7,002 bases of DNA from Porphyromonas sp. (GTDB lineage Bacteria; Bacteroidota; Bacteroidia; Bacteroidales; Porphyromonadaceae). The notes under the pieces were generated by a model that saw only the letters and a list, made by a program, of their open reading frames with translations, was not told where the DNA came from and searched no databases. Shown here piece after piece: positions 6,961-7,002 of this stretch (the stretch's first letter is position 1; the number at the start of each line of letters is the position of its first letter). Made by a program: the position numbers and the translations under genes. Location of the stretch: the NCBI GenBank assembly GCA_003640335.1, contig RBKG01000200.1, positions 1-7,002 of the forward strand, read 5' to 3'.

Positions 6961-7002
6961 ATTTCATTAACTCAAAAACACAATAACTCTATTCTTTAGA
7001 TA
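6961..7002. other. Non-coding end of the window
   Basis: These 42 AT-rich bases beyond the stem-loop hold no open frame, RNA or repeat that I can recognise. A neighbouring gene may begin or end just outside the window. Confidence 0.5.

Noticed and set aside
1..7002. CRISPR array, insertion sequence, tRNA/rRNA or phage defence cassette
   Set aside because: No regularly spaced repeats, transposase motifs, terminal inverted repeats or tRNA-like folds were seen. recJ and recQ here fit housekeeping repair and do not need a defence-island explanation.

Overview
The window looks like chromosomal DNA from a member of the Bacteroidales, possibly a Porphyromonas relative. Four things suggest this: the AT-rich composition, the near absence of Shine-Dalgarno sequences, two promoters with the Bacteroidetes -7 box (TAnnTTTG), and the protein families present (class III fructose-1,6-bisphosphatase, a DUF4919-like secreted protein, and a RecQ with a C-terminal zinc site). 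Genus assignment is inference. No mobile element, phage gene, CRISPR array, tRNA or rRNA was seen.

Layout. On the minus strand a full-length class III fructose-1,6-bisphosphatase gene (fbp) occupies 11-1981. A 272-base AT-rich divergent intergenic region (1982-2253) follows. It carries one candidate -7 promoter box for each direction, and both contain the same 11-mer TATCTTTGTAA. A 12-base perfect palindrome lies just upstream of the fbp box. On the plus strand three closely packed genes follow: a signal-peptide protein with a very Lys/His/Ser-rich segment and a DUF4919-like, TPR-like C-terminal half (2254-3177), recJ (3185-4930) and a RecQ-family helicase (4935-6881). The gaps between them are 7 and 4 bases, so they are probably one operon. 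A strong 13-bp stem-loop (6927-6960) ends the cluster.

How the genes work together. RecQ (3'-5' unwinding) and RecJ (5'-3' single-strand exonuclease) are established partners in end or gap resection for RecF-pathway recombination, so co-transcription makes sense. The envelope-targeted DUF4919-like protein has no obvious link to DNA repair and may only share the promoter. fbp is a separate gluconeogenic unit.

Nothing here is clearly a new system. The points most worth a second look are the loss of a usually conserved arginine in RecJ, the RecQ architecture with about 170 extra residues between motor and zinc site, the basic low-complexity segment of the secreted protein, and the palindrome at the fbp promoter.
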